Assembly (NCBI GenBank): GCA_002705605.1
Contig: PAJD01000004.1
Location: 1 to 14,506 of the forward strand
Origin: Fidelibacterota bacterium
Lineage (GTDB): Bacteria; Fidelibacterota; Marinisomatia; SCGC-AAA003-L08; D37C17
DNA length: 14,506 nt
Direction: 5' to 3'
The translations under genes were made by a program, and so were the position numbers. Shown piece after piece: positions 1-7,263 of the stretch. Each line of letters begins with the position of its first letter. The stretch's first letter is position 1. A model generated the notes under the pieces. The model made no database searches and was not told the origin of the DNA. It saw only the letters and a program-made list of their open reading frames with translations.

Positions 1-38
1 AGCGATCAGTTATGAATACTAGAGTTTTAGAGAGGGAA

Positions 39-662
39 ATGAAAGAAAGCATGGCTAAATTTTCATCAATTTTTTGTTTTGCAATAATCATCTTATTGAA
101 TTCTTCTTCATTAATGGCAAAAGGGGATCCAGATGCCGGCAAAGAAAAATCCTTAGTATGTTCTGCGTGCCATGGACAGGATGGAAACAGTATTAATCCT
201 GATTGGCCAAGCCTTGCTGGTCAGCATGAGAAATATCTCATTCAATCAATCACCTCATACAAGAATCAGACTAGAAAAAATGCAATCATGTACCCGCTTG
301 CTATGAGTCTAAGTGATCAAGATATTGAAGATCTGGCAGCGTTTTACCATACTCAAAAGGCTATTTCACTGACATATAATGAAGATTTAGCCAAAGAAGG
401 CGAAAGCATCTATAGAGGGGGTACTAAAAATGGTGTTGCTGCATGTATTGCATGTCATGGTCCCAATGGTAAGGGCAATCCTGGGGCAGGTTACCCAGTG
501 CTCGCAGGTCAGCATGCATCATACACCGTTATTGCTCTCAAAGAATATGCAAACGGCAATCGTGAGGCTGGAATCAATAACATGATGCAATCGATAGCAC
601 CGAGGATGACAGACAAGGAAATGACTGCTGTCGCAGAATATATCCAAGCATTGGGAAGATAA
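39..662 (+). CDS. Di-heme cytochrome c4, periplasmic
   Basis: This is a periplasmic electron carrier of the cytochrome c4 family, a tandem of two class I c-type domains that passes electrons to terminal oxidases. Counting from the ATG at 39, two heme-attachment motifs are visible: CSACH at residues 41-45 and CIACH at 136-140. Each is followed by the family's typical Met-containing stretch (MYPLAMSLSD and MMQSIAPRMTD), which supplies the axial ligand. An N-terminal hydrophobic segment ending in LMA is a Sec signal peptide. The start is uncertain: ATGs at 12, 39 and 51 are all in frame. The ATG at 39 follows GAGAGG closely and gives a normal signal-peptide n-region; the one at 12 has no visible ribosome binding site. 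The stop lies 4 bp before the dsbA start. A cytochrome c4-dsbA pair is also known from pseudomonads, which supports both calls. Confidence 0.9.
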   Translation: MKESMAKFSSIFCFAIIILLNSSSLMAKGDPDAGKEKSLVCSACHGQDGNSINPDWPSLAGQHEKYLIQSITSYKNQTRKNAIMYPLAMSLSDQDIEDLAAFYHTQKAISLTYNEDLAKEGESIYRGGTKNGVAACIACHGPNGKGNPGAGYPVLAGQHASYTVIALKEYANGNREAGINNMMQSIAPRMTDKEMTAVAEYIQALGR

Positions 663-666
663 ATCA

Positions 667-1317
667 GTGATCAAATATTTCAAAAAAGCAAAGAGATATC
701 TCTTTCTGACTTTATCTTTCTTTTTTACGATTGGCTATGCAGATGATCATTTAGTCTATGAGGAAGGGAGACATTACAACACACTCGGGCTTGCTGAAAG
801 AATAGTCGCTGAAGACAATAAGGTAGAGGTTTTAGAGGTGTTCGCATACTCTTGCAATCACTGTTTCAATTTTGAGCCGTATCTTGACCAGTTTGATGAT
901 TCAAAAGCAGATTATATTGATGTTGTGAAAATGCCCGTCATTTTCAATGACGCATACAAAATGCATGCGAGAATTTATTACACAGCAGAATCATTGGGTA
1001 ACTTAGATGTAATGCATACTGAGGTTTACAGAGCAATTCATCTCGATCGAAAAATGCTAATGGAAGAAGACGAGATTTTTGCACTATTTGAAAAGCATGG
1101 AGTTACAGAAGAAGAGTTTCAAAGTCGTTTTCGATCATTCACGGTTGAGAGCAAGATTAATCGTGCACAGCGTCTGACTAGAAAATATAAGATACGGTCT
1201 ACTCCAAGTATGATTATCAATGGGAAATATATGGCAAATGGGCCTGCCACAAGAACATTTGAGGACATGATCGCTGTTTCTAAAGAATTAGCAGAAAGAG
1301 AATTCTTATCAAATTAA
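667..1317 (+). CDS. dsbA: DsbA-like thiol:disulfide interchange protein
   Basis: This is a periplasmic thioredoxin-fold oxidoreductase that introduces disulfides into exported proteins. It is 216 residues long, normal for DsbA. A signal peptide covers about residues 1-25, with cleavage after GYA. The redox motif is C63-N64-H65-C66 within EVFAYSCNHCFNFEP, and the cis-proline loop is T179-P180. The usual DsbA dipeptide between the cysteines is Pro-His; here it is Asn-His, which should shift the redox potential. The start is a GTG, 4 bp after the cytochrome c4 stop. GGGAAG at 653-658, inside the cytochrome gene, serves as its ribosome binding site, so the two genes are probably translated from one message. 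No DsbB partner is visible in the window. Confidence 0.88.
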   Translation: MIKYFKKAKRYLFLTLSFFFTIGYADDHLVYEEGRHYNTLGLAERIVAEDNKVEVLEVFAYSCNHCFNFEPYLDQFDDSKADYIDVVKMPVIFNDAYKMHARIYYTAESLGNLDVMHTEVYRAIHLDRKMLMEEDEIFALFEKHGVTEEEFQSRFRSFTVESKINRAQRLTRKYKIRSTPSMIINGKYMANGPATRTFEDMIAVSKELAEREFLSN

Positions 1318-1343
1318 CACTATACTCTAACCAATAAATACTT

Positions 1344-1350
1344 AGGAAGA
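1344..1350 (+). promoter_or_regulatory. Ribosome binding site of ugd
   Basis: AGGAAGA ends 3 bases before the ugd ATG at 1354. It is one of the few strong Shine-Dalgarno sequences in this window, where many genes rely on overlaps or weak sites. Confidence 0.6.
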
Positions 1351-1353
1351 ATA

Positions 1354-2670
1354 ATGAAAGTTGTAATGGTTGGAACTGGTTACGTAGGTTTAGTATCAGG
1401 CGCATGTTTTTCTGAATTTGGAGCTAAAGTAACTTGTGTCGATAAGGATATTGATAAAATAGAGTCATTAAATCAGGGCCATATTCCAATTTATGAGCCA
1501 GGTTTAGATGAAATTGTAAAAAGGAATCTTGCATCAGGAAGGCTGGTATTTACTTCAGACTTATCGAATGCGGCACAAGAGGCAGATTTAATTTTTATTG
1601 CTGTTGGGACTCCCTCTAGAAGAGGGGATGGTCACGCTGACTTGAAGTATGTATATTCTGCTGCAGAGGAAATAGCAAATAATATCAATGGATATACTGT
1701 AATTGTTAATAAATCTACTGTCCCAGTTGGAACTGCTAAAAAAGTTAAAGATATTATAAAAAATGTAAATCCAGATTTAGATTTTGATATAGCTTCTAAC
1801 CCAGAGTTTTTAAGGGAGGGGTCTGCAATAGAAGACTTTATGAGACCAGATAGGGTCATTATTGGTTTAGAATCAAAAAAAGCTGAGGAATTACTTAAAT
1901 CACTATATAGGCCACTAAATTTGATAGAAACTCCAATATTATTTACTGATTTGGAAAGCGCAGAGTTAATTAAGTATGCTTCAAATGCTTTTTTAGCAAC
2001 GAAAATAAGCTTCATTAATGAATTATCCATGCTTTCTGAAAAAGCTGGATCTGATATACATGCTGTTGCCAAAGGGATGGGCCTTGATAGAAGAATAGGG
2101 AGCCAATTTTTGAATGTTGGACCCGGATATGGTGGATCATGTTTTCCAAAGGATACTCTTGCACTAATACAAACTTTTGAGGATTTCGATCTTGATAATA
2201 GGATTGTCAAATCTGTGGTAGATACGAATAATTTTCAAAAGGAAAGAATGATAGAGAAGATAGTTAGAAGTCTGGAAGGAGGTATTGCTGGAAAAGTAAT
2301 AGCAGTTCTTGGTTTGACTTTTAAGCCAGAGACAGATGATATGAGGGACTCACCTAGCCTAACTATTTTGCCAGCTCTAATCGAGAAGGAAGCTAAGATT
2401 AGAGCACATGATCCTGAAGGTGTTGATCAAGCTAAAAAATTATTGCCAGACGCAATAGAGTATGTTTCAGATATTTATGAAACAGCCAAAAATGCTGATG
2501 CAATTATACTAATGACTGAATGGAATCAATACAGAGGGCTTGATCTTGAGTTACTAAAAAGAAAACTCAAAGGAAGAGTATTTATAGATTTAAGGAATGT
2601 TTATGAGCCTGATGAGATGAATGAGTCAGGTTTTCAGTATTACTGTATAGGTAGAGGTCAAAATATTTAG
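1354..2670 (+). CDS. ugd: UDP-glucose 6-dehydrogenase
   Basis: This cytoplasmic enzyme oxidises UDP-glucose twice with NAD+ to UDP-glucuronate, a precursor for surface polysaccharide. The 438 residues match the usual length. An N-terminal Rossmann fold opens with the NAD-binding GTGYVG at residues 7-12, and VGTPS appears further along. The central domain holds the catalytic cysteine C263 in GPGYGGSCFPKD. The C-terminal UDP-binding domain begins around the GLTFKPETDDMRDSP segment. A good ribosome binding site, AGGAAGA, lies at 1344-1350, and a possible -10 TATACT lies at 1321-1326 without a convincing -35. Its TAG stop overlaps the moaE stop on the other strand by two bases. No glycosyltransferases or other polysaccharide genes lie next to it here. 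Confidence 0.95.
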   Translation: MKVVMVGTGYVGLVSGACFSEFGAKVTCVDKDIDKIESLNQGHIPIYEPGLDEIVKRNLASGRLVFTSDLSNAAQEADLIFIAVGTPSRRGDGHADLKYVYSAAEEIANNINGYTVIVNKSTVPVGTAKKVKDIIKNVNPDLDFDIASNPEFLREGSAIEDFMRPDRVIIGLESKKAEELLKSLYRPLNLIETPILFTDLESAELIKYASNAFLATKISFINELSMLSEKAGSDIHAVAKGMGLDRRIGSQFLNVGPGYGGSCFPKDTLALIQTFEDFDLDNRIVKSVVDTNNFQKERMIEKIVRSLEGGIAGKVIAVLGLTFKPETDDMRDSPSLTILPALIEKEAKIRAHDPEGVDQAKKLLPDAIEYVSDIYETAKNADAIILMTEWNQYRGLDLELLKRKLKGRVFIDLRNVYEPDEMNESGFQYYCIGRGQNI

Positions 2671-3077
2671 CCCGCCCCTTTGAGCCACTCAGTTTCGCCA
2701 TCTTGATAATGCTCTTTTTTCCAAATTGGCACTCTGCATTTGACTTCATCGATAATATATCTGCAGCCTTTAAAGGCTTCATCTCTGTGACCACTTGTAG
2801 CAACAACGATCACAGCGGTTTCGCCAATCTCTAAAGTACCAACTCTATGGATGCAAAAGGCATCAATAAGGCCAAACTTCTCACTGGCTTCGTCCAAGAT
2901 TTTATTACCTTCCTTGATTGCCAAAGATTTATAACACTCATACTCAAGTTTTATAACATCATGTCCACCATTGATGTCTCTGACTGTTCCTTCAAATACA
3001 GATCGAGCACCAATACTAGAACTCTTACCTATTATTTGAGAATTGATCAGATTGGAAGTGATTTTGAATTCTTTCAT
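2667..3077 (-). CDS. moaE: Molybdopterin synthase catalytic subunit MoaE
   Basis: This is the large subunit of molybdopterin synthase. It transfers sulfur from the thiocarboxylated MoaD C-terminus to precursor Z (cPMP) during molybdenum cofactor synthesis. At 136 residues it is slightly shorter than E. coli MoaE. Recognisable elements are FEGTVRD (28-34), the IHRVGTLEIGE segment (77-86) and the C-terminal K113...PIWK120KE. The two lysines are seven apart, as are the catalytic K119/K126 of the E. coli enzyme. Its ATG overlaps the moaD stop by the four bases ATGA (3074-3077), which indicates translational coupling in the expected MoaD-MoaE order. At its 3' end it overlaps the convergent ugd stop. 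The genes for earlier steps (moaA, moaC) are not here. Confidence 0.93.
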   Translation of the reverse strand: MKEFKITSNLINSQIIGKSSSIGARSVFEGTVRDINGGHDVIKLEYECYKSLAIKEGNKILDEASEKFGLIDAFCIHRVGTLEIGETAVIVVATSGHRDEAFKGCRYIIDEVKCRVPIWKKEHYQDGETEWLKGAG

Positions 3078-3325
3078 CCTCCAGTCACAGGCGGTATGAA
3101 AACCAACCTGTCTCCATTATTTAGTTTGATATCCCATTGTGAGAATTCATCATTAACTGCAATTTTAAAATTTGTTCCAATATCAATATTGTGTTTTTTC
3201 TTTATTGATGCCAAGACATCTGACGGATTATTTCCTTCTTCCATTGAGTAAATCTCCCGATCCAATCCTATAAGATCTCTTAGTTTTGCAAAGTAAATAA
3301 CTTGGATTTGTAATATGTTTTCCAT
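3074..3325 (-). CDS. moaD: Molybdopterin synthase sulfur carrier subunit MoaD
   Basis: This is a small ubiquitin-fold (beta-grasp) sulfur carrier of 83 residues. It ends in the obligatory Gly-Gly (82-83, within FIPPVTGG), which is adenylated and thiocarboxylated before sulfur delivery to MoaE. The N-terminal strand IQVIYFAKLRDLIG is typical of MoaD. It starts with ATG, 10 bp after the stop of the TauE/SafE-type permease, with no clear Shine-Dalgarno, so it likely depends on translation from the upstream gene. The four-base ATGA overlap with moaE supports equimolar synthesis of the two subunits. Confidence 0.92.
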   Translation of the reverse strand: MENILQIQVIYFAKLRDLIGLDREIYSMEEGNNPSDVLASIKKKHNIDIGTNFKIAVNDEFSQWDIKLNNGDRLVFIPPVTGG

Positions 3326-3335
3326 AAATTTTAGC

Positions 3336-4076
3336 TTATATATTTATGATTAAGCGTATGCCAACATATATTACCAATACAGATGTCAATCTTCGAACAA
3401 TTGCACCTGAAAAAATCCTTACACCAAAGTAATTTCCAATTTGCCCACCTAGAATTACAGCAATGATCAGTAATGAGTATTCATTAAAAGCAAAGTCAAT
3501 CATGGCGCCTTTATTTTTATAAAGCTGACCCAAGATTCCAGCAAGAGAATTAATAAGTATGAATACACTTGAGAAAGCTGATATTCCTTTTGAAGGAAGG
3601 ATATTTTGGAGATGCAATATTGGCGCAAAGAAGATACCACCTCCAATCCCAATTATTCCTGCCAGGAAACCAAGCAAAAGACTTATGGCCATATTTAAGT
3701 AATTTTGATGTTTACGCTTTTTCTGATTAGGGCCATATTTATTTGGCTTGAGCAACATAAAGATACCTGAGGATATGAGTGCAAGACCGAGCAACACCAT
3801 AAAGATAATTTCACTGATATGAATTGATCCACCAAAGAAAGATGCTGGCACTGAAATACCAATCAGTGGAATCGAAAATCGCCAAGGAATTAAGTCATTC
3901 TTTTGATACCTTAGACAATTGCCTAAGGCAACAGCTACATTGCAAGAAAGCGCAATGATGGGAATAAGCCTAAAATCATACTCTGCGATTATCAGTAATG
4001 CGTTGTATGTAGAGCCCCCTCCAAAACCAACAGATGCATAGAGCAGTGCAGCTATAAAGAATAATAAAACAGTTAT
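3336..4076 (-). CDS. TauE/SafE-family membrane permease (probable ATA start)
   Basis: This is a polytopic inner-membrane protein of the TauE/SafE family, members of which move sulfite, sulfoacetate or other small anions. The substrate here is unknown. A canonical start (GTG at 3851) gives only 171 residues and removes the first helices. Reading upstream in the same frame to 4076 gives about 75 more residues rich in transmembrane sequence, and a total of 246, the family's normal length. Both halves then carry the family's glycine signature: VGFGGGS at about 16-22 and IGIGGGI at about 142-148. The extension has no ATG, GTG or TTG. The codon at 4076-4074 is ATA, overlapping the TAA stop of the upstream thioesterase gene as ATAA. 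GGGGG lies 6 bases before it. The start is therefore inferred; CTG further in is an alternative. It lies in one operon with the thioesterase, moaD and moaE. Confidence 0.8.
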   Translation of the reverse strand: MTVLLFFIAALLYASVGFGGGSTYNALLIIAEYDFRLIPIIALSCNVAVALGNCLRYQKNDLIPWRFSIPLIGISVPASFFGGSIHISEIIFMVLLGLALISSGIFMLLKPNKYGPNQKKRKHQNYLNMAISLLLGFLAGIIGIGGGIFFAPILHLQNILPSKGISAFSSVFILINSLAGILGQLYKNKGAMIDFAFNEYSLLIIAVILGGQIGNYFGVRIFSGAIVRRLTSVLVIYVGIRLIINI

Positions 4077-4528
4077 TGTTGGCCCCCATCAATCCTTTGA
4101 GCGGTCATTCTTGAAATACAGCAAAGTGTTTTATCTGAAAATTCATTCTGAGATTTGTATATTTTTATTTCCCAGACTTGGGTTCTTTTTCCTAAAAAAA
4201 CTGGTTTGGCAATTCCTGTTACATGCCCCGATGTTGCTGGTCTTACATGATTAGCATTGATCTCTTGCCCAACAACTCTATATTTTTCTGGATCCACACA
4301 AAGATATGCGCCAGTGCTCGCAAGCGTTTCTGCCAGCGCCATCGAAGCTCCACCATGAAGCAAACCAGCCGGCTGTTTTGTTTTGGAGTTTACGGGCATG
4401 GTTCCTTTAATGAAATCATCCCCAATTTCTGTAATTTTTATTTCCAGCGTTTCGACGAGCGTGTTTTCGTGCGCCCTATCAATAATTGATTGCCGATCGA
4501 GTCCTGTTTTATACCAAATTTTTTTCAC
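4073..4528 (-). CDS. Hotdog-fold acyl-CoA thioesterase, YdiI/MenI-like
   Basis: This is a PaaI/4HBT-type thioesterase of 151 residues that hydrolyses acyl-CoA thioesters. The signature QPAGLLHGGASMALAE (52-67) contains the glycines of the central hotdog helix, H58, and E67 at the position of the catalytic glutamate of E. coli YdiI (1,4-dihydroxy-2-naphthoyl-CoA hydrolase). The later VGQEINANHVRPATSG stretch is also typical. Substrate cannot be read from sequence: menaquinone precursor, aromatic and medium-chain acyl-CoAs are all handled by close relatives. It starts with GTG at 4528; there is no in-frame ATG until residue 44 and no clear ribosome binding site. It is the first gene of the leftward set and is divergent from yadG. 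Its stop overlaps the proposed ATA start of the permease. Confidence 0.85.
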   Translation of the reverse strand: MKKIWYKTGLDRQSIIDRAHENTLVETLEIKITEIGDDFIKGTMPVNSKTKQPAGLLHGGASMALAETLASTGAYLCVDPEKYRVVGQEINANHVRPATSGHVTGIAKPVFLGKRTQVWEIKIYKSQNEFSDKTLCCISRMTAQRIDGGQQ

Positions 4529-4601
4529 TGATTTTTCTAAAAGAATTAATTTAATCCAACATTATTGCTTTATTTTTATTAAGGTGCAAAATGCATTTGG
4601 T

Positions 4602-5528
4602 ATGCATGCTTTATCAATAAAAAATCTCTCAAAAAAATATAAGAGCGGTGTTGAAGCATTAAAATCTGTGAGTTTCGATGTCCAGCAAGGAGATTTTTTC
4701 GCTTTACTTGGTCCGAATGGAGCAGGCAAGACAACAGCTATTGGTATCATCACGTCTCTTGTGAATAAGTCTTCAGGATCAATAGAGGTCTTTGGCCATG
4801 ATATGGATAAAGAATTGGCAGAAGCAAAATCTTGCATTGGTGTTGTGCCACAAGAGGTGAATCTGAATCTTTTTGATTTCAATTTCAATATTTTGGTAAA
4901 TCAAGCTGGTTTTTATGGTATTCCAAGAAGCGAAGGCAAAAAAAGAGCTGAACAGTATCTTAAAAAGATGCAGCTATGGGAAAAAAGAAAGACTGATGCA
5001 AGAAGTTTATCGGGCGGAATGAAAAGAAGGCTAATGGTTGCTAGAGCTCTTGTCAATCGTCCAAAGCTTCTCCTTTTAGATGAGCCAACTGCTGGTGTTG
5101 ATATTGAAACCAGGAGAATGATGTGGGATTTTCTTAGAGATTTGAATAACAAAGGAACGACAATTATCCTGACCACCCACTATTTGGAAGAAGCAGAACA
5201 ATTGTGTAATAAGGTTGCCATTATTGATGAGGGTAAAATCATAGAAAATGATTCTATGCAGAATGTTTTGAAGAAGCTTAAAACAGAAGTTTTTATCCTT
5301 AATACAGAGAAGCCGCTTGATGAAGCACCAAATATTAAAGGTTACTTAGCCAGCTTAAGGTCTCCTCAAGAAATAGAAATCACCGTATCTCAAGAGCAAG
5401 GGGTGAATGATGCTTTTAGTTCTTTGCAAGAGAGTGGAGTCAAAGTGCTCAGTATGAGAAATAAAAACAGTAGGTTGGAGGAGCTCTTTCTTGATCTTAC
5501 TAAAGGGCAGTTGGGAGATGACTCATGA
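4602..5528 (+). CDS. yadG: ABC-2 type exporter ATPase YadG
   Basis: This is the cytoplasmic ATPase of an ABC-2 exporter, paired with the YadH permease that follows. Motifs in order: Walker A GPNGAGKTT (37-45), Q-loop Q84 in VVPQE, signature LSGGM (136-140), Walker B LLLLDEP (156-162), and the switch histidine H193 in TTHYLEEAEQLC. Length is 308 residues, the same as E. coli YadG, and long stretches look alike, including the C-terminal VLSMRNKNSRLEELF. The frame is open further upstream, but the ATG at 4602 aligns with the E. coli start; a GTG at 4584 is an alternative. No good Shine-Dalgarno is visible. The substrate of YadGH is not established. Its stop overlaps the yadH start by ATGA. Confidence 0.93.
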   Translation: MHALSIKNLSKKYKSGVEALKSVSFDVQQGDFFALLGPNGAGKTTAIGIITSLVNKSSGSIEVFGHDMDKELAEAKSCIGVVPQEVNLNLFDFNFNILVNQAGFYGIPRSEGKKRAEQYLKKMQLWEKRKTDARSLSGGMKRRLMVARALVNRPKLLLLDEPTAGVDIETRRMMWDFLRDLNNKGTTIILTTHYLEEAEQLCNKVAIIDEGKIIENDSMQNVLKKLKTEVFILNTEKPLDEAPNIKGYLASLRSPQEIEITVSQEQGVNDAFSSLQESGVKVLSMRNKNSRLEELFLDLTKGQLGDDS

Positions 5529-6292
5529 GAACTCAGTTTATAGGAATGATCTCGCTTGTAAGAAAGGAAACCAGTCGAGTATTAAGAATTTGGGTTCAAA
5601 CATTAATCCCGCCAGGAATAACCATGTCCCTATATTTCATAATATTTGGAACACTTATAGGAAAAAGAATAGGCGAAATGGAGGGCTATCCTTATATGGA
5701 GTATATAGCTCCAGGCCTTGTCATGATGTCTGTGATTACGAATTCATATGGGAATGTGGTGGGGAGTTTCTTTAATGCCAAAATACAAGGCCATATTGAA
5801 GAACTTCTAGTCTCACCTCTTAGTGAAGTATTCATTGTTATTGGTTATCTCGCAGGCGGAATAATTAGAGGACTAGCTGTTGGAACAGTGGTGACTTTTA
5901 TTGCTCTATTTTTTACCCAAATAAATATTAAATACCCCTTAATGACATTTTTCGTGGTGATTATGACAGCAGGAGTTTTTTCCTTAGCCGGTTTAATCAA
6001 TGCGATTTTTGCAAAAAAGTTTGATGATATTGCTGTTATTCCTTCTTTTGTTTTAGCACCTCTGACATATTTAGGAGGAGTATTTTATACAGTGAGCTTG
6101 CTTCCAGAATTTTGGCAGACTATCTCTAGACTTAATCCAATTCTTTATATGATCAACTCTATGAGATATAGCGTGATTGGTATTTCTGATGTATCGATTC
6201 AGAACGCCTTAATGATGATTGTTTTTTTCTTTATTATTTTATTTTTGATAGCTGTAATCTTGCTAAGAAAAGGCATAGGAATTAGACAGTAA
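5525..6292 (+). CDS. yadH: ABC-2 type exporter permease YadH
   Basis: This is the inner-membrane permease partner of YadG, 255 residues with about six hydrophobic helices, as in the ABC-2 (DrrB/NodJ-like) family. Segments such as RIWVQTLIPPGITMSLYFIIFG, PGLVMMSVITNSYGN, EELLVSPL and FDDIAVIPSFVLAPLTYLGGVFY closely resemble E. coli YadH and carry the family's conserved loop before the last helices. The start ATG at 5525 overlaps the yadG TGA by four bases, so the two subunits are translationally coupled. The stop lies 3 bp from the stop of the convergent ispA, leaving no room for a separate terminator between them. Confidence 0.93.
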   Translation: MRTQFIGMISLVRKETSRVLRIWVQTLIPPGITMSLYFIIFGTLIGKRIGEMEGYPYMEYIAPGLVMMSVITNSYGNVVGSFFNAKIQGHIEELLVSPLSEVFIVIGYLAGGIIRGLAVGTVVTFIALFFTQINIKYPLMTFFVVIMTAGVFSLAGLINAIFAKKFDDIAVIPSFVLAPLTYLGGVFYTVSLLPEFWQTISRLNPILYMINSMRYSVIGISDVSIQNALMMIVFFFIILFLIAVILLRKGIGIRQ

Positions 6293-6295
6293 TCC

Positions 6296-7183
6296 CTATA
6301 ATTTCCTATGAATGATTATTTCAGCCATCTCTCTCAAAGGGTTCGAGCTTAAACCAAAGATATCAATTGCTTCACATGCTAATTGATAAAGGCTCTCAAC
6401 TCGCTTCTTAGATGCATCTAGACCAAAGAGTATTGGGTAGGCAGCTTTGTTTTTTGATTTATCAGAGTCAATGGACTTCCCAATTATCTGGATGTCTCCC
6501 TCAGCTTCAATCAAGTCATCTTGGATTTGAAAAGCTACCCCAATGGATTCTGAAAAACTCTTCAATGCCAAAAACTCTTTTTCGCAAATATCTCTGAAAT
6601 ATGCTGGAGTTAATATTGATGCTTGCAACAATTTTCCCGTTTTAAGCATATAGATGTTTTCAACGCTAGTGGTATCCAATTTCTTATTCTCTGAATCTAG
6701 GTCCAAAGATTGACCTCCTGCCATACCAGCAGACCCAATTGATTGTGCAATCATTGACACAATTTTAAGCTGAGAACTTTTTGACTCTGGAAGTTTTGCT
6801 TTTGCCATAGACTCAAATGCTAATGACTGGAGTGAATCTGCTGCCAAAGTTGCTGTTGCTTCACCAAATTTAATATGAGTTGTTGGTTGACCTCTTCTCA
6901 GTGAATCGTCGTCCATGCAAGGCAAATCATCATGAATGAGGGAAAATGAGTGAAGCAATTCTATTGCAGTTGCAAACGGCATGACATTTTGAATATCTAT
7001 ATTAATTGTTTTAGCTGTTGCTAGCATCATTAAAGGTCTTATCCTCTTTCCGCCATTCATCACAGAGTAAGCCATAGCTTCACTGAGTTCTTTGGGCGAC
7101 TTATCTGAGTTAGGCAGAGTATTTTGTAAGCAGCCATCTATTAACTCCCTAAATTCTGGAATTTGTTTTTTAAACGAGGTCAT
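6296..7183 (-). CDS. ispA: Farnesyl/geranyl diphosphate synthase IspA
   Basis: This is a short-chain trans-prenyl diphosphate synthase. It condenses isopentenyl diphosphate with dimethylallyl and geranyl diphosphate to give farnesyl diphosphate, the precursor of ubiquinone side chains and undecaprenyl carriers. It is 295 residues long. The first aspartate-rich motif DDLPCMDDD (about 85-93) has the bacterial spacing, followed by LRRGQPTTH. GGQSLD comes next, and the second motif reads QDDLIE (about 221-226), with Glu in place of the usual last Asp. The start is taken at the ATG at 7183; a TTG directly before it is also in frame. In most Gammaproteobacteria ispA sits with xseB and dxs; here it is divergent from mevalonate-pathway genes, which fits a common role in isoprenoid supply. 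Confidence 0.93.
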   Translation of the reverse strand: MTSFKKQIPEFRELIDGCLQNTLPNSDKSPKELSEAMAYSVMNGGKRIRPLMMLATAKTINIDIQNVMPFATAIELLHSFSLIHDDLPCMDDDSLRRGQPTTHIKFGEATATLAADSLQSLAFESMAKAKLPESKSSQLKIVSMIAQSIGSAGMAGGQSLDLDSENKKLDTTSVENIYMLKTGKLLQASILTPAYFRDICEKEFLALKSFSESIGVAFQIQDDLIEAEGDIQIIGKSIDSDKSKNKAAYPILFGLDASKKRVESLYQLACEAIDIFGLSSNPLREMAEIIIHRKL

Positions 7184-7217
7184 CAATTAATCTGAATTTT
7201 CTAAAATATGGAGTGGT

Positions 7218-7232
7218 AAAGTATACTACTTT
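7218..7232. promoter_or_regulatory. Palindrome in the ispA/mvaD divergent promoter
   Basis: AAAGTA-TAC-TACTTT is a 15-bp inverted repeat with perfect 6-bp arms in the 80-bp gap between the divergent ispA and mvaD genes. The nested palindrome AGTATACT (7220-7227) puts a TATACT hexamer, a good -10, on both strands. No good -35 was found at normal spacing on either strand. It could be a shared promoter core or a repressor site controlling both isoprenoid operons. Confidence 0.4.
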
Positions 7233-7263
7233 GAAGCTTAAATCTTCTGCATAAGAGAATTAA

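Noticed and set aside
1632..2210. 192-residue open frame antisense to ugd
   Set aside because: It lies wholly inside the strongly supported ugd gene; the Ser/Leu/Ile-rich translation looks like the complement of AT-rich coding DNA, and no ribosome binding site or family motif is visible.
2847..3251. 134-residue open frame on the plus strand over moaD/moaE
   Set aside because: It is the shadow of two well-identified genes on the other strand and shows no recognisable domain.
4383..4601. N-terminal extension of yadG into the thioesterase region
   Set aside because: The frame is open there, but the extra residues overlap the divergent thioesterase gene and are absent from E. coli YadG, whose start aligns with the ATG at 4602.
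4529..4601. Divergent promoters between the thioesterase gene and yadG
   Set aside because: The gap is AT-rich and must hold promoters, but I found no -35/-10 pair or palindrome good enough to report.
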